Shown: piece after piece, positions 1-11,579 of the stretch | Layout: the number at the start of each line of letters is the position of its first letter | Position numbering within the stretch: position 1 is the first letter of the stretch | Assembly (NCBI GenBank): GCA_020002185.1 | Contig: CM034533.1 | Coordinates: 51,727,568 to 51,791,567, forward strand | DNA length: 64,000 nucleotides | Direction of reading: 5' to 3' | Source: Paraescarpia echinospica | Taxonomy: Eukaryota > Annelida > Polychaeta > Sabellida > Siboglinidae | Position numbers and translations under genes: made by a program | Notes under the pieces: generated by a model | What the model was told of the DNA's origin: nothing | Databases searched by the model: none | The model's input: the letters and a program-made list of their open reading frames with translations, nothing else

Positions 1-46
1 TCGCCGGTCGCGACTGTACCACGCGTGAGAACAGTGCAGACACTCG

Positions 47-49
<3 letters not shown>

Positions 50-105
<56 letters not shown>
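50..105. repeat. CA/AC dinucleotide microsatellite
   Basis: Uninterrupted AC repeat read directly from the sequence. Confidence 0.97.
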
Positions 106-839
106 AATTTAAAGACGAAGCCAGCAACTTAAGAGAATCTCTACATTCTCAACACCGGCTGAGCCTTATTGTGTATTCAAATAATTATTTCTACTTTCGA
201 ACTTTACACACAACATGGGCAAACTTGCTACCTGAAACGAAAACATTCTGGCAAACGATATAATTGGCTGAGTTTAATTTCAGCGTTTCTCAAAACGATG
301 TGCCGGGGTGTACTGAGAGACCGATATAATCAGCACCGCCCATTGCGAGCGAGGATGATCAGCGTGCGGTATGCTGTGCTTGGTAGACGCTCCTATCGGA
401 ATGGTCAGTAAGATTTATATATCTAAAAACTTGAGATTTATCAGCTGTTTATCATGCTTGCCGTGTCGCGCTGTCTCATTGTGCTGCCTCGGATCGGAGA
501 CAACAATATACTTTCGATGGTGACATTGGAGATTAACGATTAGAGGGATCTTTTTATGTTTGTGTTCTAGTTGTTACATGGTTGCTAGGATATAGTAATG
601 CGCTGATAAACTTTCTTGTTTTTACACTGCATACAAAACTACAACGTGTGCAATTATATAGCAAGGTCTCCGCATGTTTCTCACTCCCACTTTTTTTATT
701 TCTGCGTCCGATATGGCATTATTATAAAGGGAAGCGTATGGCAACTTGTGTTGTTATGCACTTAGAAGAATTAATACAAACTAACCAGTTGGAACTAAAT
801 GATGTTTTCAACGCCAATGGTTCATTAGGAAAACACGTT

Positions 840-892
840 AGAACATGGGAGGGAGGGAGGGAGAGAGGGAGGGAGGGAGGGAGGAAGAGATA
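840..892. repeat. GGGA-rich simple repeat
   Basis: Purine tract of GGGA units interrupted by AGA. It creates spurious Arg/Gly-rich and Ser/Leu/Pro-rich ORFs on the two strands. Confidence 0.85.
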
Positions 893-1099
893 GGAAGATA
901 GCGAAGCAAAACAGCGCAAAACATTTTGCCAGCGTCAAGCGGTGTGTCCCGGAAATAGTGTTATACCTGCCAACTCTCCAGGAATTTCCGGGGGCACGTT
1001 GGTGGAACGCATTGTGAAAATACGCCTTAAATGTTCTGTCAGATTCTATTTCAAGATGGATTTTCCTTAAGAACTTAATATCCTAATGAAACGGTTCCC

Positions 1100-1835
1100 T
1101 TGCAAGGAATTGAGTTTTGCATAAATTCATATGTAATTACTTTTCCACGAAATATTATAATTATTATATAAGCACTTACATTTAAAATGTATATCCTTAG
1201 AACTGTTTTAGCCTAGACAGAAGTTGATGTCTTAAAACTAGATCTGGTATACAGGTAGCTCTCCCTAAGCATTGCATTGGTGCCTGATAGGCCAGACAAG
1301 CCATAACCTAGAGGCGTGGATAACTGGCTTAGATATGAGCAAGTTGTCACATAAGGTAACATCCGGGTACACTGACCTATCACATAAGCTAACCTCCGGG
1401 GACACTGACCAGGTAGACAGGTAGCGAAACCAGTATAGCGCTCCGTATTAAGAAATGCAGAGACGCACTGACAAGTGAGGGTGGTTAGTTACTAGAGAGG
1501 GAGAAGGAACTGTCGAGTATTTAAGGTGATGTTTAGTTGGACGAGAGGAGATACTTCCGCGGGTAGTCTTGCAGCAAAGAGCCGTGTGACATCACACCCT
1601 GGCTCCCACGGAGAGCCAGCTAAGTGGATTTTACTGACTGATCTGTGTCGTGCCAACTGTTTGTTTTAAACGTTCTAGAAATGAACCTGGATTGAATGGA
1701 ATCTTCTGAATTACTTGATGAGTGATAATCTAGCTAATTTAACAATATTTAAAAAGATTGCCACCAGGAGAATTAACTCTAGGTGGCAGGTGGACAAGGA
1801 AGCCATTTGGCTTATCGAGAGTTCGACCCTTTTAT
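1100..1835. other. Intergenic, short tandem duplication
   Basis: No gene seen. Positions 1346-1412 contain two copies of a unit of about 37 bp, each with 'tcacataag(g/c)taac' followed by 'ccgggg/tacactgacc'. The rest is unremarkable. Confidence 0.6.
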
Positions 1836-3700
1836 CTATGTGTATCCCGCCCTTCTGAGGTATGTGTCGATTTTATTTTTAAACGTATTCACGCTACTAC
1901 CACCCACACAATCAGCAAATAATCTGTTCCATTCATTTACAGTCCTTTGTGAAAATGAGAACTTTCTTATATTTAATCTACACTGCTCATTTGCTAATGT
2001 AACTTCATGTCCTCTAGTCCTTCTATCTTTCTTAACTGAAAAAAAAATATTTCTATCAATATTTTCATAACCATTTATTATTTTAAACACTTCTATCTGA
2101 TATCCTCTCAATCTCCTGGTCTCTAGTGTTGTTAAGCCGCATTTTAAAGGCATATTTCGTAACTAAGATCCCTCAGTTTTGATATCATTTTAGTTGCTCT
2201 CCTCTGCACTCTTTCTAGCATATATATGTCCTTCCTGCGATATGGCCTCCACACTTGAATACAATATTCTAAATGAGGCCGAACTATTGTTTTGTACAGC
2301 GGTATTATTAGCTCTTTTTCCTTATATGTTATGTTTCGCCTAATTAATCCAATAATTTGATTTCCCTTTGAAGCTGCAATTCCGCACTGCTCTGAAACCT
2401 TCATATCAGCACTAATGGTTAATCCTGAGTCCTTTTCTTTTACAGTAGTACTTAGTACAGTACCCCCATTGTATATTCTACCTCTTCGTTCCCATGTCCT
2501 GCGTGGAGTCATTTATATTTCCCAAAATTGAACAGCATTTGCCACTTTTCAGACCAATTTATCAACTTGTCAAATCATCTTGTAAATGCTGTCTATCTCC
2601 CTCACTTTTAATCCTTCTAAACACTTTTGTATCATCCGCAAATTTCAACACCTTGCTTGTTATTTCATCATCCAAATCGTTGATATATATTAAGAATAAT
2701 ATAGGTCCTAGTACTGATCCATGTGGTACCCCACTCAATACTGATTTCCAGTTTGAAGCCTCCCCATCAACTACTACACGTTGTCTTCTGTCAATCAGCC
2801 ATTTTTCTATCCAGTTTATTATACCATTTCCCATGCCATGGGCCTTTAATGTATGCAGTAATGTTTGATGTGGTACTTTGTCAAAAGCTTTTTGAAAATC
2901 TAAGTAGACGATATCTACCCTCATTTACCCACTTAGTGATGTCATCCAAAAACCATAACATATTTGTTAAGCATGACCTCGCTTTAAAAAAAAAACATGT
3001 TGAGATGGGTTTATTAAGTTATGTTTAACAAGAAAATAAACCATGTGATCTTTAATTAGTCTTTCTAATAATTTGCAAATCACTGATGTTAAACTCACTG
3101 GTCTATAGTTCTCTGACTTGTTTCTCGAACCTTTTTTAAATAACGGTATAATGTTTGCCTCTTTCCATTGTAAAGGAACTACTCCCTCTTTTAATGACAA
3201 ATTGAAAACTGTTGCAAGCGGTACGCTAATTTGTTGTACAATTTCCAATAGTAGTTTGGGCGGAATCCCATCCACTCCAGGTGATTTATTATCCTTCATA
3301 GCCCTTATTTTCTTAGCTACCATTTCCGGGTTTACAATTAATTGTCCTAAATAATCTGAATCTGCCCCTTTGAACTTAGCCTCTGGTACTAGCAATGAAC
3401 TAATATCTTCCGGTAAACACTGAACTAAAGTACTCATTCAGGTCTTCTGCCATTAAGAATCCCTCTGATATTATATGTCCAGCACTATCTTCTAGAGGAC
3501 CGACCTTATCTTGAACTTTCTGTTTGCTTCGAACATACGCATAACAACTCTTGCTGTAATGTTTTATATTACTAGCTAATTGTTGTTCACAGCTTCTCTT
3601 TGAATTTCTAATTTCAGCTGTAGCTTTGTTAAGCGCTTCTTTATAACTGTTGTAGTCTTCCAGTACATCTATATGACTTCTGCATCATTTGTTTATACTT
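1836..3700 (-). mobile_element. CR1/Jockey-type non-LTR retrotransposon, 5'-truncated and frameshifted
   Basis: Read right to left, the minus strand gives successive reverse-transcriptase segments in different frames. First comes a region ending near 3440, then 3437-2967 with 'NKSPGVDGIPPKLL' and 'NYRPVSLTSVICKLLERL', then 2924-2562 with 'YLDFQKAFDKVPH', 'GSVLGPILFLIYINDL' and the catalytic box 'FADDTK'. Next is 2512-2144 ('RPHLEYCIQVWRPY'), then 2153-1836, a typical C-terminal tail ('RRLRGYQIEVFKIINGY'). At least three frameshifts separate these pieces and no endonuclease domain is visible, so it is a dead 5'-truncated copy. Motif order and the FADD box are those of CR1/Jockey-group reverse transcriptases. 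The exact clade needs a phylogeny. Confidence 0.9.
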
Positions 3701-4480
3701 AATTTTTATAATGGCTTCTTTCGAAATGTGTTTCTTTTTGGACCGTTTCCCATGTTTTTTGAATGGTACAAATTTATCGACTACGCACTTAAGTTACCTG
3801 GGACATATATTTATTGTACATCTCACCGTCACGACATCATAATGCTGAATGAAGTAGGGGTTATGACCGAATGAATCGGATGACAACATAATATTGATAA
3901 CTGGGAGAATATGATCTAGATTGATTACTCAGGTAAAGGCATGATTACGAGAACCCACAAGCATGAATCCTATTCAATCTGTTTTGCCAAATTGTACCAA
4001 TTGTGTAGGTTATCGATTATTATAATGGAAACAACGGTCTTTGCTTTAAGACTAATTTAAAGATCAGACTAATAAAACGGATTTTAAAAATACTCCTTAA
4101 ATTTTCCGCAACATTCTGTTTCAGGATGGATTATACTAAAGAGCTTAATACAAATATATTAGTGAAACGGTCCCCTGAAACAGCACACGCCAAATGTTGA
4201 AACAGATCAGCGACCCGCAGCCCGGTACGGGTGGGAACATTGCCCTTCGAATGGGGTAACCTTATAGGCGGGGCAAGGTGTCCACCTTTGCACTGAAATA
4301 CAAACGTTCATCTCTGTATAAATTAAGCGCGGTCGTATGGATATTGCTATCGCATATGTATAACTAATTTTTTTATTATCTCATAATGGGTGTATATACA
4401 CGACCTTTATGAAAACATAATTATATTTCTAAAATATGTGAATTAACATTATCAATTATAAAGCCCCATGTGGAGTATTA
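3701..4480. other. Intergenic, no gene recognised
   Basis: AT-rich sequence. Positions 4086-4160 repeat 1021-1100, and a short GC-richer block at 4205-4290 has no recognised identity. No credible ORF. Confidence 0.5.
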
Positions 4481-4499
4481 CCTTGCCAACGCCTTCGAA

Positions 4500-4930
4500 A
4501 GGGGCCATAGTTCCATTACATCGGTGACGAACTTTTCATAGAGAATGTACCGTGGCATTGCCACACATTATTCACAACTTGCACTGGCCAACTGGAATAA
4601 GAGGCAACTGATACATTCCAGCACAACCAGCATACGTTGGAATTACTGCCAAGCTTTAAGCGATTTTATTATTAAAAAACACGCACCCATCTCTCCCTCC
4701 CTATCCCCCATTTCCCTATCCCGCCGTATTTCCTTACCCCCTCTCCTCCTCACTCACTTAGTCCACATTTCTCTGCCTCGCATTCTTTTCCAATTCTACT
4801 TAACTCTGTCTCCCTCTCTATATACTCACGTATTTTGTGATTGTATAATTATTTTGGGCCGTATTTTTAATGGCATCCACATACCTCTACAATAGGGGAT
4901 AACCGTGGACAGACAGTCCAACTGATACCT
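4500..4930 (+). repeat. Dispersed repeat R2 with pyrimidine-rich tail
   Basis: Positions 4530-4640 match 31855-31960, sharing 'cattgccacacattatt' and 'acttgcactggccaactgg'. Both copies run into a TCCCTATCCCC-type pyrimidine tract. The end of the unit (4850-4930) reappears inverted at 15584-15665, directly after the first N gap. Unit family unknown. Confidence 0.75.
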
Positions 4931-5295
4931 TCTTGTTATAAGTGTCAATGTGTGATGATAATATTATTTCTATATATTCCTGATCTGCCTGAAAACAAAT
5001 ACGTGTGGGGTGTTTAATCTAATGTTTAATAATAATGCAATAAAATAGGTTACACACAACATATCCAGCCAGTGCAAGTTCTCCATCGTTACCAATTCCC
5101 TCGCCAAGAATGGTTGGTTCTGGAAATTTTGCAAACTCGACTTCTTCACATTACCACTAAAGGCTGATATTGAACCATAACCTGTTAGCGCATGAAGCTG
5201 AGCAGGGTAGCTTTCGTAGATTGTGTAAGTCTTTCAGATTATGTTTCTGAATGTTCCAAGGGTACGTGTGCAAAGTCCAGTCGTCATGGCACTGA

Positions 5296-5900
5296 CGTAC
5301 ATCATTTTGACGGGGAGATAATATGCTCTCAAAAATATATGACATCACCATTTCTTGATTAAGTAAAGTAGATAGACAACCGTTGTAATGTTAAGACGTT
5401 TGCTAAGCACACCATTTAGAAAAAATATAATTTGACGGTGACCTTGTTTCACCTTAGATTCACGCTTACTGCATCACTTGGCAGCTCTACATATATAATT
5501 TTGGTGTGTGTATGTGGGGCCATTTAAATCGGTCCGTTAGGTAGTTCTACCGCTCGCTTAATAGTACAGTGTGAAATTTGTGAAGACAACGAGACTTCAG
5601 AAGAGGAAGGGGTACAGCTGATAGCGTGCCCGCTTTGGGGCGACTTGTAGAAATGAGATTGGATAATATCATTTCGGATGTACCGATATGCAAGAAACGC
5701 AATAGTAATAGAAAAAAGGTAACGTCCTTTGAGCCTAACTCCTCGGAAACCCAGCTGAGAGGCGCATCAGTTTAAAAATGTTAATCAATATCAGAATCGA
5801 TAAGCCATATTAAAGTCGCCCACAGATGGATCGATACGCCAAAGAGCTAAGGTGGATTCGCAACCTTATAAAAGAAATTTTTTAAATGACGGCGAAATTT
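5296..5900 (+). repeat. Dispersed repeat R1, copy 1 (partial, holds an empty insertion site)
   Basis: Nearly collinear with 8283-8819. It shares 'catcattttgacggggag', 'atgctctcaaaaatatatg' and 'gttaagacgtttgctaagc'. At 5831-5842 it reads 'tcgatacgccaa' without interruption. The second R1 copy is split at exactly this TA (5835-5836) by the pogo-like element. A third copy lies at 38408-39470. Confidence 0.85.
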
Positions 5901-5941
5901 TTTAATATTTTTAGCTTATCTAACGCTAAGAAGGAGCATAT

Positions 5942-7079
5942 TTAGAGTTGGTGCAGCAACAGAAAATGCCCTAGTTCCAATATTATAATTGACTGTAGGA
6001 ATAAAAAGTAAATCAGAACTTGATGATCGAAGCTGGATAAGCTTTTTATAGGAGTAAGCCATGAATAGCAATATGCTGGTTGCTTACAGGTAAGTGCCTG
6101 GTAGGTAATGTTACACATCTTAAAAAATAATACGATATCGAACTGGAAGCCAATGCAAAGACACCAGAAGAGGCACTGAGGGAGAACACCACGGAGATAG
6201 TAACAAGTGCAGTTGGGATAGTTTTTGCAAGTAACGGCGAATACATCATAAATCACGAATATGATAGTAACAGCAGCGACAAGTTTGAGAAATATGCCCT
6301 CAAATATTAAAATTATTAGCAAAGATAACTCAGAGATTTCGTGTTGAAAGTGCAGGCGTAACATACTGGCTAAGCATAGGTGTGAGAAAAAAACTTTTAT
6401 TTTTGTCACGCTGCCTCTGTGTACCAATAATAAGAATCTCTGTTTTGTTAGCGTTAAAATGTAATCTACTCTCGTTCATTCCAAAGAAAATGTCTTTAAG
6501 ACAATTTGTTAGCTGATCTAGGGGGAAACTAGCAATACGCGTAGATAAAAAATGCAAATATGAGTATCATCTGCATAAAAATGATGATTTACATTATGAC
6601 TGTTAATAACTGAGCTCAGTTGTGTTGTGTAGAGAGTGAAAAGTAATGGGCCGAGGACAGAACCCTGAGGAACACCACATGGAATAGGGAGTGTTGATGA
6701 AATAAAATCTCAAATATTCACTGTCTGATGCCCATGTGTTAGATAATAATAATAATGACAAACTTCTATAGCGCCTAAATCCCCAGGAATCTGAGCTCAG
6801 ATGCGCAACATACAAAAATCATTGGACAAAATCGTTAACATGGACAAGCAAGAGTCGTCATTAGAGATAAAAAAAGCAACCTATAGCTGTGCTGGATACA
6901 CCATAAAGGCAAACGATTTATGACAATGGCGCAATTGTATCAAAGGCAACAGAAAAATCTAGCAAGGTTAGCGATGTTATTTTACAACATCTCCATTATG
7001 TACTTTTAATAGGGCAGTTTCAATAAAATGAAGCTGTTTGTAACTTTGTATGCATATTGTAATAAATTAGACAAGCAAA

Positions 7080-7080
<1 letters not shown>
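5942..7080 (-). mobile_element. L2/Rex-like (CR1 group) LINE fragment, copy 1
   Basis: On the minus strand, 6720-6540 encodes a reverse-transcriptase core across frames. The complement around 6690-6640 reads '[13 protein letters not shown]' and the complement of 6560-6590 gives the catalytic 'FYADDT'. It is followed at 6557-6330 by 'RLHFNANKTEILIIGT', a usual RT thumb-region signature. The end near 5945 resembles an RT C-terminus but is frameshifted. Positions 6455-7075 have a second copy at 11050-11569. The 5' part is absent and a TG microsatellite abuts at 7081. Pseudogenic. Confidence 0.82.
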
Positions 7081-7122
<42 letters not shown>

Positions 7123-7205
7123 TGCGTATGCGTGGGTGTGTTTGCCCGTGCGTGCTTGAGTGCGTGTGAGCGTGTGTGCGTGCGTGCGTGCATGCGTGCG
7201 TGTAT
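7081..7205. repeat. TG microsatellite with degenerate TGCG extension
   Basis: A pure TG run from 7081 to about 7120 grades into TGCGTGCGTG. Confidence 0.95.
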
Positions 7206-7620
7206 TTATTATATATCTACGTTTTCATAAACTGCCTATTGAAAGATTGAATGTGCAAATAACATTGATACAAATTTCAAGAAAATCACACATTTAAGCC
7301 TATATAGGAATATTCCATACATGTGTATGTAAATTAAACGTTCAACACCAAGTAACACAGACATTACATCTGCAAATCTTCACATCTATGGTTATATGCA
7401 AAGATGTGCTCAAATAGATTTCAATTAATAAAAAACGGACATTTTGAAAATAGTGGAATTTGTGACCTTCAGAATGACCTTTAATTTCAAAATTGAGGAT
7501 GGCATCCGCTCTAATCTTCTCCCTCATCCTGCGAGTGACCGATCCAGCAAATATGCCCACTATTAAACAATTACCGTAACAAATCTAGAGGACTTCACAT
7601 TGGTTGTCTGGTCTACTACA
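7206..7620. other. Intergenic, no gene recognised
   Basis: AT-rich sequence. The 72-codon minus ORF at 7342-7560 has no recognisable domain. Confidence 0.4.
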
Positions 7621-8819
7621 AATACTAACTACATCGATGGGGGACCTTGTTCATATTTCCTTTCATATACGTACATGCCCCCAGTTAACAGCTATACCTC
7701 ATTTTAATGGGAATACATTGCACTTTCCAACGGTATATAACATGCCCAAGAGTAGTTGGAAAAATTAATAAACAGTCTTTGTAATTGTAGAAAATTTGCG
7801 GAATGGCGCAGTTTTAAACATTCATCATTTGATGGTGACCTTGTTTGACCTTCACCCCACACCGACTGCAACACCCGATAGCTACTCGTCGTATCCTATA
7901 TTTACGGGGAGACAGTTGGTTTTCGAATGGTTTATGACATGGCCTTGAGTAAATAGGTAATATAGATATATATGCAACCATTTATATTGTACAACGTTTG
8001 CGGGGTGGGACAATTTCGAACATTTATTACCTGACGGTGACTCTCTTTGATCGTCGTTCCACAATCCATCAATTGATAGCTCTACTTCATATCTCATTTT
8101 AACGGAGATAAATTGTTCTTTGAAACAATATATGACACGTACATATAAACGAAGTAGTTACAGAGACATTGTAACTTGATGACTTTCGTTTTATCATAAA
8201 ATATAACGAGTATTCATCATTTCCAGGATACCTTGTTTGACCTTAGCTTCATAATTACCATATCAGGTAACAGCTCCATGTATTACATCATTTTGACGGG
8301 GAGATAATATGCTCTCAAAAATATATGACATCACCATTCCTTGATTAAGTAAAGTAGATAGACAACCGTTGTAATGTTAAGACGTTTGCTAAGCACACCA
8401 TTTAAAAAAAAATTCATTTGACGGTGACCTTGTTTCACCTTAGATTCACGCTTACTGCATCACTTGGCAGCTCTACGACATATAACATTTGGGTATGTGT
8501 ATCACTGTGTATGTGGGGCCATTTAATTCAGTCAGTTAGGTGGTTCTAGCGCTCGCCTAATAGTATAGTGTGATATTTGTGAAGACAACAAGAGGAAATG
8601 GTACAGCTGATAACGTGCTCGCTTTGTAGCGACTTGTAGAAATGGATAATATAATTTTGGATGTGCAGATATGCAAGAAACGTAATAGTAATAGGAGAAA
8701 GGTAACGTCCTTTGAGCCTAAATCCTCGGAAACCTAGCTGAGATGCGCATCAGTTCAAAAGGGTTAGTCAGTATCAGAATCAATAAGCTATATTAAAGTC
8801 GTCAACAGATGGATCGATA
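7620..8819 (+). repeat. Dispersed repeat R1, copy 2, built of about 195-bp monomers
   Basis: Within this copy a box similar to 'tgaccttgtttgacctt' recurs at about 7642, 7836, 8038, 8229 and 8425. The repeat is therefore five diverged monomers of roughly 190-202 bp. Each monomer also carries a 'ttgacggggagataa'-like box and a 'tatatgacat'-like box. The copy is interrupted at 8818-8819 by the pogo-like element. Short ORFs in it (for example 8097-7882 minus) have no domain. Confidence 0.8.
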
Positions 8820-8998
8820 GGGTAGGATGGGGCATGGAGACCCCCTTAAGAGAAAATGGGCATATTTAAGCGTACAGTGAAAATGTTGAGGTTTTTTGCG
8901 CTTGCACACGATTGCGGGGTACCTATTCCATGTTTCACCAAAGGCATTCTGTCATCTGACGGCACTAACTGTTATGATCGTCAATTAAAAAAAAATCA

Positions 8999-9076
8999 AA
9001 AAGAGGCGTCTTGCCACATACGTGGGGCAAGACGCCCTTTAGTGTGGGGCAACCGGCCCCCAGGGGCGTCTTGCCC
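8999..9076. repeat. Left subterminal hairpin cluster of the pogo-like element
   Basis: Contains 'ggcgtcttgccac', its complement-type 'ggggcaagacgccc', and 'ggggcgtcttgcccc', the last a perfect 5-bp stem with a 5-nt loop. A matching cluster lies near the right end. These are candidate transposase-binding sites by position; this is inference. Confidence 0.75.
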
Positions 9077-9231
9077 CAATGAGAAATTGTGGTGAAACAA
9101 ACATAAATTTAATCTGCAAAATGCGTTGAATAATTTCAAATAAGAAATACGAACTTTATTAAAGCATATTAAACGACTTCAGGCAACACATGAACAGATG
9201 GCACATAATGCACAGTCAATCGCTCTCCGAT

Positions 9232-10125
9232 TCACAGTTGGGACACGTAAAAAAGGCCTGTCCCGCGGTCCAATCTTCGTGGGCTCATTTCTTGCACAGT
9301 TGACATTGCACCCACACCTCTCGTGATCCTCCTCGCCTGGAGCTCACGCGCCTTTTCTTTGTCGTGTGTCTCTTCACTCCTGTCGCCAGGGACTTCTTTT
9401 TGAGCTTCTTTCTTCGCCTGCTGCATAGCCAACTTGTTCTTATGCGGCGTCGATGTCAGAACAGTGGCACACTCGGCAATACGCGATCTTGCACGTGGAC
9501 GCGATATCTTTAGCAACGGAGATAGCTGCTTTATCAGCTCCTTAACGGTCGACACTCCTGCGGACGCGGTCGTTGGCGGACCAGCAGTTGGCGGTGTCGG
9601 CCCAGCAGTGGACGGTGGCGGGCCAGCAGTGGACGATGGCGGGCCAGCAGTGGACAATTGCACTTTAGGGCGATTGAAACCGACAGCCCTTGCGGTGTTC
9701 GTACCCTGAGGCTGCCGAATAGCCAGGTCAGGGTGGCGCTTGAAGAAGCCGTGAAGCCAGTCTCGGCCGGCCATCTTTGTTTCGGCGTTGAACGTGTGCG
9801 CAAGCCCCAGCTTCACCGCGAGATCGTACGCGAAGCGCCTGACGTCCACGGTCGTCAAGCCGTACAGGCACTTCTCCATATACGCGATGTGTTCGCGCAG
9901 CGTGCGTTCCACGTCAGCCGATAGTACTGGTTGCCTTGGGCCGAGAGATAACGATCCCACAGTGGCGACTTTCTTGTTGCGGTGTCTTCGCAGCGTCCTG
10001 GCCGGAATGCCAAAACGCCGACTGACAGCCTTCATAGGCTGATTCTCCAGCGCTGCCAGTGCCTCCTTCAACACATCGTCCCCACAGGCACCCCGTTCCG
10101 ACTTGCGCTTGTACGTGCGGGCCAC
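9232..10125 (-). CDS. pogo/Tigger-family transposase N-terminal half (HTH domains) fused to the tail, no DDE domain
   Basis: 297 codons in one uninterrupted frame. Residues about 15-50 form a Pipsqueak-type helix-turn-helix ('ENQPMKAVSRRFGIPARTLR'). Residues about 70-140 form a CENP-B/Tc5-type second HTH ('GRDWLHGFFKRHPDLAIRQP'). Family transposases then continue into a roughly 200-residue DDE domain. Here 'RAVGFNRPKVQ' is followed directly by a proline-rich linker with tandem STAGPP units (about residues 157-187) and a Lys/Arg-rich tail. No catalytic triad is present, so the product could bind DNA but not transpose. It lies inside TA-flanked terminal repeats and may be a derepressed fragment or a self-encoded repressor. 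That role is inference. The intact frame is notable beside its decayed neighbours. Confidence 0.8.
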   Translation of the reverse strand: MARTYKRKSERGACGDDVLKEALAALENQPMKAVSRRFGIPARTLRRHRNKKVATVGSLSLGPRQPVLSADVERTLREHIAYMEKCLYGLTTVDVRRFAYDLAVKLGLAHTFNAETKMAGRDWLHGFFKRHPDLAIRQPQGTNTARAVGFNRPKVQLSTAGPPSSTAGPPPSTAGPTPPTAGPPTTASAGVSTVKELIKQLSPLLKISRPRARSRIAECATVLTSTPHKNKLAMQQAKKEAQKEVPGDRSEETHDKEKARELQARRITRGVGAMSTVQEMSPRRLDRGTGLFYVSQL

Positions 10126-10599
10126 TTGTACAGAAGAAAATATTAGTCAGTAGATTTTCAATCTGTCATAGGCCTATTGCAAATTTGCATTCAAACACAT
10201 GCCGTATTTATTATTTATTTATTTATGCCTATTTATTTATATATTTATTTATTTGTTTATTTCTTTATTTTGTTTAAACGTATTTATACAGGGTAGGTTA
10301 GTACATTCAGATTAAAATACAGGTTTTCACTGTAGCCCTGTGCTTATACATAATTTATGGAAAAAATACAGGAATAAAAAGCAATATATATAAATACGCA
10401 AATACACAGACAATAAAATAGGACAATTAATATAACAATTACATCATAATATAATGCAATAATTATTGGTAATATAGAATGATACAAAACATAATATACA
10501 TATACTATAAATAAAATAATATTTAATTGTAGCTCTAAGGCTAGGCCTTGCACGTTAGCCTATGTTGCATGTGTAAAACAAACAATAAAAAAAATGGGG

Positions 10600-10673
10600 T
10601 AAGACGTCCCTCAAGGGGCAAGAAGCCCCCCGGGGCGTCTTGCCCCACGTCGTTGGGGGCGTCTTGCCCCCAA
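10600..10673. repeat. Right subterminal hairpin cluster of the pogo-like element
   Basis: Contains 'ggggcaagaagcccc', 'ggggcgtcttgcccc' and 'gggggcgtcttgccccc', mirroring 8999-9076. Two more related boxes lie in the right terminal repeat at 10990-11030. Confidence 0.75.
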
Positions 10674-11042
10674 TAGGTTTCATGCAGACATGTGCCGATG
10701 GTCAAATTACATTTAATTATCGCCCGTTTTGCATGGTAATAATTGAATCTACTGACATAAACGATGCATAAAGTAACGACTATGTGATATCGCACGTAAT
10801 CTCTGTCTCATAATCATACATCTAGTATGTAACATTTTAACATTAAACAAGCCTAAAAACTTCAAATTCACTTTTTTGTTACTCACCGTTGTTTAGCGTT
10901 CTTGCGCGTTCGGACGCAATGAATGCTAGGTGGCAGCACTGTTTTCATCCACCAGAGACAGGCAGCAAACGATCGAAATATTGAAATACCCAGGGGGACG
11001 TCTTACCTCGAGGGGGCTTCTTATCCCACCTTACCCTACGCC

Positions 11043-11575
11043 AAGTTTTGTGACCGTTTAACTTTAAGCTACTCTCATTCATTCAAAAGAAAATGTAATT
11101 AAGACAATTAATTTTTTGTGAGCTGATCTAAGGAGCAACTAGCATTCAGCGTAGGTAAAGAAATGTAAATATGAGTATCATCTGCATAAAATGATGATTT
11201 AGATTATGACTGTTAATTACTGAACTCAGTGGTGTTGAGTAGAGAGTAAAAGTAATGGGCCGAAGACAGAACCCTGAGGAACACCACATGGAATAGGGAG
11301 TGTTGATGAAATACAATCTCCAATCTTCAGTGTCTGATGCCTATGTGTTAGATGGACAAAACATCTTATAGCTGTGCTGGATACATCATACCATAAAGAC
11401 ACACGATTTATGAGAATGGCGCAATTGTATCAAAGGCAACACAAAAATCTAGCAAGGTTAGCGATGTTATTTTACAACATCTCCATTATGTACTTTTAAT
11501 AGGGCATTTTCAATAAAATGAAGCTGTTTGTAACTTTGTATGCATATTGTAATAAATTAGACAAGCAATTTGATC
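11043..11575 (-). mobile_element. L2/Rex-like LINE fragment, copy 2
   Basis: Matches 6445-7075 at high identity, including the FYADDT-encoding segment (complement near 11175-11200) and the 'aggaacaccacatgg' block. It begins about 6 bp after the right TA of the pogo-like element, where R1 homology stops, so R1 had recombined with or been interrupted by this LINE. Broken frames. Confidence 0.75.
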
Positions 11576-11579
11576 TGAT

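Larger units (their letters stand above)
1..1100. repeat. Dispersed repeat, copy A
   Basis: This stretch matches 12430-14420 in several collinear blocks. Positions 9-50 and 112-200 match 12435-12580, 420-580 matches 12790-12960, and the segment around 945-990 matches 14345-14390. Copy A carries the CA microsatellite where copy B has only a short CA-rich tract. The short ORFs inside are not convincing. A 75-bp segment near 1021-1100 also recurs at 4086-4160, on the other side of the CR1-like LINE. No protein domain identifies the repeat. Confidence 0.7.
8820..11036 (-). mobile_element. pogo/Tigger-like DNA transposon, DDE-deficient
   Basis: The left end GGGTAGGATGGGG begins at 8820, right after TA (8818-8819). 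The reverse complement of the right end reads GGGTAAGGTGGG, ending at 11036, followed by TA (11037-11038). The imperfect terminal repeats extend about 26 bp, into a C-rich block. The uninterrupted sequence 'gatcgatacgcc' in the R1 copy at 5829-5840 is the matching empty site. The element is about 2.2 kb. Its only long ORF has the pogo-class DNA-binding half of a transposase, which fits TA duplication. Both subterminal regions hold clusters of GGGGCGTCTTGCCCC-like hairpins. Confidence 0.88.
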
